Under the pieces are notes generated by a model. That model searched no databases, was not told where the DNA came from, and was given only the letters and a program-made list of their open reading frames with translations. A stretch of DNA of 20,269 bases, taken from Hydnum rufescens UP504 (taxonomy: Eukaryota > Basidiomycota > Agaricomycetes > Cantharellales > Hydnaceae). Numbering within the stretch: the first letter of the stretch is position 1; each line of letters opens with the position of its first letter. Shown piece by piece: positions 15,551-20,269 of this stretch. Position numbers and translations under genes: made by a program. The stretch is from positions 1 through 20,269 of the forward strand of contig MU129379.1 of assembly GCA_014904985.1 (NCBI GenBank), in the 5' to 3' direction.

Positions 15551-16182
15551 TATAGAAGAAGGATTAGGAGCTCCGATGACTGTCAAATCAAACTCTGGTT
15601 CAGCCAGTGCGTAGATGGAGACTGTATTCTGTTTTTATCAATGGCTGGTTCACTCTGATGGTTGATCACTCTCTAACAAGTTAGGTATGGTATCAGTAGA
15701 GGATAAGATTGTGGTATGACTAGCTATAGTCAATGATATATCGTGGGATGCTTGTGAAAGGCTATACGTGTTGTGTTGAACTGTTTACTGCTATTTGTGG
15801 CGTTACCTATTTGCTGTTCCTCCTGCGTCAAAATGCAGATGTAAAGAGGGCTCTAGATTAGTTTAAGCTTGATTTAGTATGTCAATGTGTTTCTCTCTTC
15901 TTCTGACTTAACTTTGTTTTCACTCCCCTTTCTTGGATGTCCAGCAACTCTAACCTTAGTCCTGCAACTATCCTTGGCTCGTATTTCGCATAGTGGGCTT
16001 TCAGTGACTTAGTCTTAACAACCTTGTATATGACTAGCTCCAGGATGCTTTTCAGTCAGTACTCTTCTTCCAGATGCAAGCAGATTTGTAGACCGTTAGT
16101 TTTCCAGGTAGTGAGAAGATGATGCGGGGGATACAGGAAAATCTCCAGCTTTTTACCTTTCTGAAGGTGGCTGTGTTAAGGA

Positions 16183-16211
16183 ATATGACTCACTCCTAGC
16201 GTGAGTCATAT
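16183..16211. repeat. Perfect hairpin ATATGACTCAC/GTGAGTCATAT
   Basis: An 11-bp stem (16183-16193 with 16201-16211) with a 7-nt loop. Each arm contains TGACTCA, the consensus for Gcn4/AP-1 type bZIP factors, so it could equally be a paired regulatory site. Confidence 0.75.
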
Positions 16212-16243
16212 GTGGTAACAATAGGGTTGTCAAGGAGGGGTGC

Positions 16244-16379
16244 AGTCATTCATAAAGGTGGTGCAAGATAGGTGAAGTCATTCGATGAACAGAACCAAAA
16301 GGGTTGCTTAAGAAGGTGTTATCTTTCATAAAGTGGGTTGCAAGGGAGGGTGAGTCATTCATAAACAGAACAAAAGGGT
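16244..16379. repeat. Degenerate tandem duplication, period about 109 bp
   Basis: AGTCATTCATAAA occurs at 16244-16256 and 16353-16365. GAACAGAACCAAAAGGGT near 16287 is echoed by AACAGAACAAAAGGGT at 16364-16379. TTTCATAAAGTGGGTTGCAAG near 16324 resembles CATAAAGGTGGTGCAAG near 16251. Several overlapping short copies are present. Confidence 0.6.
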
Positions 16380-17143
16380 AAGTTCAAGGGATTTACTTTC
16401 TTATCTGGTGAGGTTCTAGAAGTTTATTTGTTGGCAATGGAGATGAAATCAAGGATATTTCCAAGGTTCTTGGAATTAATTTTTTTTTTTAGTCCAGTGG
16501 GTTAAGATGTTTTTGTGCTTTTTGATAATGGGGGACCAAGTGCATGGGATTGGCGATTCGATGCCAGAACAACAGTTTACATCCGTAATAGACGTTCTTG
16601 CGTATCATCAATGGAATTTTAAACAGCTTCTGGGGCGCAGTGGGTTCCGGCAGATCCGGTGTAAGACTGACAGGAGAAATTTGTTTTTTAGTTGATGGTG
16701 TTGCATTCTGATAGCTAATATTGTTCTGGTTAGGAGTCAGTGTCGGATCTGGTTCTTCGCGTGCTCAGTACCGTTGGGATGCGGATTTTTCTATATCTTT
16801 CCAGGCGAGGTTGTTCCAAGAGGAATCGAATGTGAACGACGGAGAAAATTGTTTTTACTGAAATCCCAAATTTTGACAGTAATAATATTGGTTTGGAGAG
16901 TGCCATTTCTGGTCTGCCCTGCGACTTGGTGTTTGTACCATTCGAAAGGTATGAATCGTGGGCTTTCGAAGTTATGATGGGCGCCTACCTCTCCAATCAA
17001 AACTGACGGAGTTTAGAATGAATTCGATTTCTGTGCAATAGCCATAATTGGATTTTTAATAGGGTCACATGATTCATCCAATGGCTGGATCAATGGATTT
17101 CACATTTTCTGAATACTGGATGGTTTTTATCTTCCCACACTGC

Positions 17144-17189
17144 TAGTAATCAGGGGAGTTGGTTCTTTGCTGAACCATAACTCTCACTA
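17144..17189 (+). mobile_element. 3' LTR of the copia element, terminal part
   Basis: TAGTAATCAGGGGAGTT through CTCTCACTA corresponds to the last 46 bp of the 5' LTR. It is followed at once by ACAGG (17190-17194), identical to the bases before the 5' LTR. Confidence 0.88.
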
Positions 17190-17194
17190 ACAGG

Positions 17195-17494
17195 ATGATT
17201 ACATTAATTGGTATATTTTGTGTAGTGATAAAGTCTTTGATCATACTCCATTACAGAATCTGGAAGCATTTGAAGCAGGGCCCAAGAGACCAAAGATACA
17301 AAGGCTGCAAGCACAAGCCATTGCTCAGAGCCTCAATATTAGGATAAGACGTTTTTCGATTTTGTTGCTTTGTTAGCTCTTGAGACTCTGGTTCTGGCCT
17401 GTTTCGGTTTCGCTGATGTATGATCAAGGCGTGGCCTCGAGAGTGCTAGGGTTCAGCAGTTCCCCGACCAACTCAAGAGCTGCGGCTTTCTATC

Positions 17495-17537
<43 letters not shown>

Positions 17538-18264
17538 CTATGCGCAAACAATTCAATCTTCTCGAGGCGACTTGACAGTGCTGTATGCCCTGTTCAGACC
17601 ACCCAGCTCATGCCTTACTGCTCCCTTCCTATGCGATCGCTTTCCTTCGCTAGCTTCTTGTCCAGCGGTCTTCACAGAGTCCTTCAATCGCATCATAGCA
17701 TCCTATGCTCCAGTGACCGCCCCAAGACTCCAATGAACCACAATGTGGGGGATAAAAATCCCCCCAGCAGGATATTCTGATGTATGGAGACATGCGCTTC
17801 TCGACTTTGACTCTTATTTAATGGGGCCCCTCGTCAGTTCATTATCGTCCTTTAGCACCAATATAGCCCTGTTCTTAAACTGGACACAGGTCTTCCAAGT
17901 CAAGTCCCCCTCGCGTCCCGGTAGGTCGTTATTTTTCTCAATACACATGTTGTGCAGACCATATCAAGACGGTGAAATAAATATATCAAGGCGAGCCGGG
18001 AAAAGATTAATATCTGTCCAGTGAGCCTCTCATTTACTCTGTCGATGCAGGAATGTAGACAAACGTTTGTGATATATGCTTGTTCTGGCCGTTGTGTCGT
18101 TTTCCATACTCCAGATTCACCTGGTCTTTGCAGGAGTCAAGGGATTGGAAGGATGCTGGAATCCAATGACTGCCCCTTTTCGTGCACCTTGGGCTTTTCC
18201 TTTACTTGCCTGGGTTCACAGCCCACAGGAGCGCCATTGCGACTTCTGTAACCTCTCCCTTCAT
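17195..18264. other. Host-like flank, no gene recognised
   Basis: This begins the sequence to the right of the copia insertion. It contains a long T homopolymer. Open frames here are short and of unconvincing composition; one that crosses the T run would encode polyphenylalanine. No RNA gene was recognised. Confidence 0.5.
17498..17537. repeat. T homopolymer, 40 bp
   Basis: Forty uninterrupted T residues. The tract could be the reverse complement of a poly(A) tail left by a retroposed sequence to its left, or simple slippage. I see no matching gene copy beside it. Confidence 0.85.
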
Positions 18265-18600
18265 TTACTCATCCCTAAATAGATGGCAAAGGCGTCGGAT
18301 CTCCGAACAGCAAGGGGCTATGTATCTCATTCTTTCCCTGGTTGGCTTCTGAGCGAGGGATGATTCCCCCAAAAAGGCAAAAGGCTCACCATCGTTGTGC
18401 TTGGTAAGAATGGCATCGGAAGACTTGAGGTGATGGCCGTGAGACTTGAGTTCTGTGAATCGTTGACCGTGACGGGCGACGAAATCGCAAGGGCCCGGGC
18501 TTATGAGCCCCTTGACTGGTTTGAATTGATCAGCCATCTTTAAAAAGGCATCGTGCAAGCGCCGACTGAGAAGAGATAATTTCTGGTCTTCAAATGCCAA
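18265..18600 (-). CDS. Hypothetical protein, 111 residues, unknown family
   Basis: A minus-strand frame starts MAFEDQKLSLLSRRLHDAFL and has a mixed, protein-like composition (charged and hydrophobic residues in a helix-like pattern at 1-30, then a GPCDFVARHGQRF stretch). It has no domain that I recognise. No overlapping frame is better. It could be one exon of a larger gene, a transposon relic or chance. Confidence 0.3.
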   Translation of the reverse strand: MAFEDQKLSLLSRRLHDAFLKMADQFKPVKGLISPGPCDFVARHGQRFTELKSHGHHLKSSDAILTKHNDGEPFAFLGESSLAQKPTRERMRYIAPCCSEIRRLCHLFRDE

Positions 18601-19217
18601 ACGAAACCGATGGGGCTCGAATGGGGATGTGACCTAACACGTGAATATCACCAAATCCAAATCTTAGTGATATCTTGGGAACAATCCCTCGAGGTAAGTT
18701 AAATCTTAGGCTTTATCTTTCTAAAGTGAAGGTCTAGGATTCCCTGGCATTTGAGCAGGGTTGTTATGCGTGTCCTGCCAATGATTAGTCTGGGACCCCT
18801 TTGAATAGCCGCAAAGCCAGGAGGCTGTTTTGTTTGTTGCTGCGTCACCTAATCCATGTGGTTTTTTGGGCGTGTGGTTGATTGGTGTGATGACCGCCGG
18901 TCTTCTCTATTGTTGTCCTCTACTAAATCCATCGCTGGTTGTTTCTTTCCGTTTTTTTTTCTGTCTGTTTGGTTTGGTTTGGTTGTGCGTGTGAGTTGGT
19001 TTATTTGTTCGTGGGTGGTGTTCCTGCGTAGTTATGAAATTTCCCGATGCTCTCTGGTCTCGTGGTTTTGGCGCTCTCTCTCCTAGGAGTGAATATCAAT
19101 TATCAATTATGAGCGCTATCTCAATGCTGTGACTCTGTCGAATCCTCCGCATTTCTGATTGTGATGGTAAGCGGGAACAGAACGACTCCCACCGTTGACG
19201 CTCGCTCTTTTGTTGCT
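18601..19217. other. T/G-rich intergenic stretch, possible promoter region of the gene at 19218
   Basis: No convincing coding frame is seen. Pyrimidine-rich blocks (CTCTCTCTCC near 19073-19083 and GCTCGCTCTTTTGTTGC just before 19218) would suit a fungal transcription start region. Confidence 0.35.
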
Positions 19218-20269
19218 ATGGCAAAAGCGAAGCCTCCACTCATCTCGTGGGTTCGGGAATTCTATGAGAAGATTACCTCTCTTAAGTCTCCGTAAGTCAT
19301 CCTGTTGAATACTTGCAGCAGCATAATAACGGAGACTTTTGGCAGCCTGCGTGCATTTTTATCAGGGGATGTTCGAGACATCAAGTGCTGCAAAGACAGC
19401 GGGGGGGTTGGCATAGTCTTCATGTCCTTGCTTTCCAGGCAGCTGAATGAACTTCCAGTCCCACTATCTGCTCATATGTGTCCATATCCAGAACAAGGGG
19501 GTGCCGATTGTCTGGTTGCGGACGGAGAAGCAGTTTAATGTGTCGGGTACAATCCAATTTTCCACCGACCGCTCCAGGCTCGGGCAACCATACGACGATG
19601 ACATCATGGCCACCACATTTTCTACCCTGGATTTTCGTCACGTCGCAGACCTTCTCAATAATGTAAGCGCGACTAGGATTGGCTCTCTGTCGTATGCTAG
19701 CGTTGTCAGCGGAATGCTTCATGGGTGCTTCGGGGGATCTTGGATCGAATGGCCCCGATCAAACTGGCTCAAGAACACCTTCGATTTTCTCGCAAGGGAC
19801 GCGGCCGATATAGAAACTGTGCAGGGCAAATTTGCATTCCAGTACCCTAACGCAAAAATGATCTCACTCATGGACCGGGAGACATGGAAAAACAAGGACT
19901 ATTCTCTGTCCCAACCACCGAGCTCAAAACAGGATGATCGGAAGGGTGTTGATTCAAACCTAGCAGGTACGAAAGAGAAAATAGCACAATTGGCTCACCA
20001 CTCAGACGAACATCTCCAAGGACCTCGCCCAATGCCGTCGTCCAATGCGAATACTGTAGTCCCTGCTGTTGCGCCTGATGCTGAGAAGAATGGTGGTGAT
20101 CAGGCTCGAGGTCGCGAAATTAACCGCTCCGATGTACTCACCCCAAAGCCCGTCGAATCCCCGAAACCATCCAATTTTCATCGTCGTGTAATGTCCCAAA
20201 TCAGGGATTTCTTCAATGCTGACAAAAATGGTGGTGACCAGGCTCGAGGTCGCGAAATTAACCGCTCCG
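19218..20269 (+). CDS. Multi-exon protein-coding gene of unknown family, incomplete at the window end
   Basis: A likely first exon runs from ATG at 19218 (MAKAKPPLISWVREFYEKI...) to 19291, followed by a consensus donor GTAAGT at 19292. AG at 19345 would give a 54-nt intron. The structure between 19346 and 19491 is uncertain, because one frame is open to 19538 (LRAFLSGDVRDIKCC...) and another from 19447. From about 19492 one frame stays open to the window end, about 259 codons: VPIVWLRTEKQFNVSG, FSTLDFRHVADLLNNV, WIEWPRSNWLKNTFDFL, then a polar Ser/Pro/Lys-rich tail. The tail holds a 46-residue repeat with NGGDQARGREINRS at about 20089-20131 and again at 20227-20269. I recognise no domain. The product is probably soluble, with a disordered C-terminal part. 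A frameshift in a pseudogene is an alternative to a second intron. Confidence 0.65.
20089..20269 (+). repeat. In-frame 138-bp direct repeat in the gene at the right edge
   Basis: The 43-bp block beginning AATGGTGGTGA is at 20089 and again at 20227, offset 138 bp (46 codons), with one T/C difference. The window ends inside the second copy, so more copies may follow. Confidence 0.85.

Larger units (their letters stand above)
15551..17143. mobile_element. 1.6-kb insertion of unknown type in the 3' LTR
   Basis: The segment separates the two parts of the 3' LTR. GCTA occurs at both borders (15549-15552 and 17142-17145), a possible 4-bp or TA duplication. The ends are not inverted repeats of each other and I see no transposase or RT frame. 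It contains a perfect 11-bp hairpin, a degenerate 109-bp tandem duplication and only short open frames (longest about 60-70 residues, unconvincing). It may be a non-autonomous element or inserted host DNA. Confidence 0.6.
4976..17189 (+). mobile_element. Copia LTR retrotransposon with three nested insertions (whole span)
   Basis: The element begins with TGTTGGAG at 4976 and ends with CTCTCACTA at 17189, flanked by ACAGG at 4971-4975 and 17190-17194. This 5-bp duplication ties together two ends 12.2 kb apart. The order is 5' LTR, primer site, gag, protease, integrase, RT, RNase H, polypurine tract, 3' LTR: pol order integrase before RT is diagnostic of Ty1/copia. Three foreign segments interrupt it (about 5601-6429, 9174-13782, 15551-17143). 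Removing them leaves roughly 5.2 kb, normal for the superfamily. Stop codons and an altered protease residue show that it is defective. Confidence 0.92.

Noticed and set aside
17380..17736. 118-residue plus-strand frame across the T40 tract
   Set aside because: Its core is polyphenylalanine from the homopolymer. The rest has no recognisable domain, and frame continuity across 40 T is not informative.
17195..19217. tRNA or rRNA genes in the flank
   Set aside because: I looked for cloverleaf-like A and B boxes and conserved rRNA blocks and saw none; a tRNAscan-SE run would settle it.
19420..19722. Minus-strand 100-residue frame
   Set aside because: It is antisense to the long plus-strand frame at 19492-20269, which continues further and has protein-like composition.

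Overview
This window looks like transposon-packed nuclear DNA of a filamentous fungus, probably a basidiomycete; the phylum is inference. The evidence is Ty1/copia retrotransposons of fungal type, many short intron-like segments with GTRAGT donors and CTRAY branch sites, a copia-type half-tRNA primer site, and no prokaryotic gene organisation. Nearly everything from 1 to 17194 is nested mobile DNA; 17195-20269 appears to be host flank with one gene running off the right end.

Layout. 1-1470 is the right half of a terminal-inverted-repeat (TIR) element, inserted in the LTR of a minus-strand copia remnant (1471-2780). That remnant is cut by a nested-palindrome foldback element (2781-3151). 3152-4480 is unassigned and holds a diverged 264-bp tandem duplication. 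A solo copia LTR (4486-4874, TSD GGATG) is followed by a full-span copia element of the same family (4976-17189, TSD ACAGG). This copia has a 5' LTR, half-tRNA-iMet primer site, gag, protease, partial integrase, RT, RNase H, polypurine tract and 3' LTR. It is dead, with several stop codons and the protease Asp replaced by Asn. Three insertions interrupt it: about 0.83 kb in gag (5601-6429), a 4.6-kb TIR element in RT (9174-13782, TSD GTAAACT), and 1.6 kb in the 3' LTR (15551-17143).

The most unusual object is the 4.6-kb element and its partial copy at 1-1470. It has a central palindrome of about 657 bp (11713-12369). From it two arrays diverge, minus-strand to the left and plus-strand to the right. 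Each array repeats one module: hairpin P1 (ACACACCCGC/GCGGGTGTGT), then 5-13 nt later a splice-donor-like site, a segment of about 90-125 nt with hairpin P2 (GCGCAAAAAGAGCAGC/GCTGCTCTTTTTGCGC) in its middle, a CTAAY-type branch site and usually an AG acceptor, then a T-poor spacer. Fourteen such modules are visible (four, seven and three), oriented consistently with their arm. Both hairpins show paired substitutions that keep the stems. I know of no described element with this architecture. It resembles introners (mobile introns) or a non-autonomous transposon carrying a spliced non-coding transcript, but the sequence alone does not prove splicing or function.

The rightmost kilobase carries part of a multi-exon protein-coding gene of unknown family, with a 46-residue internal repeat.
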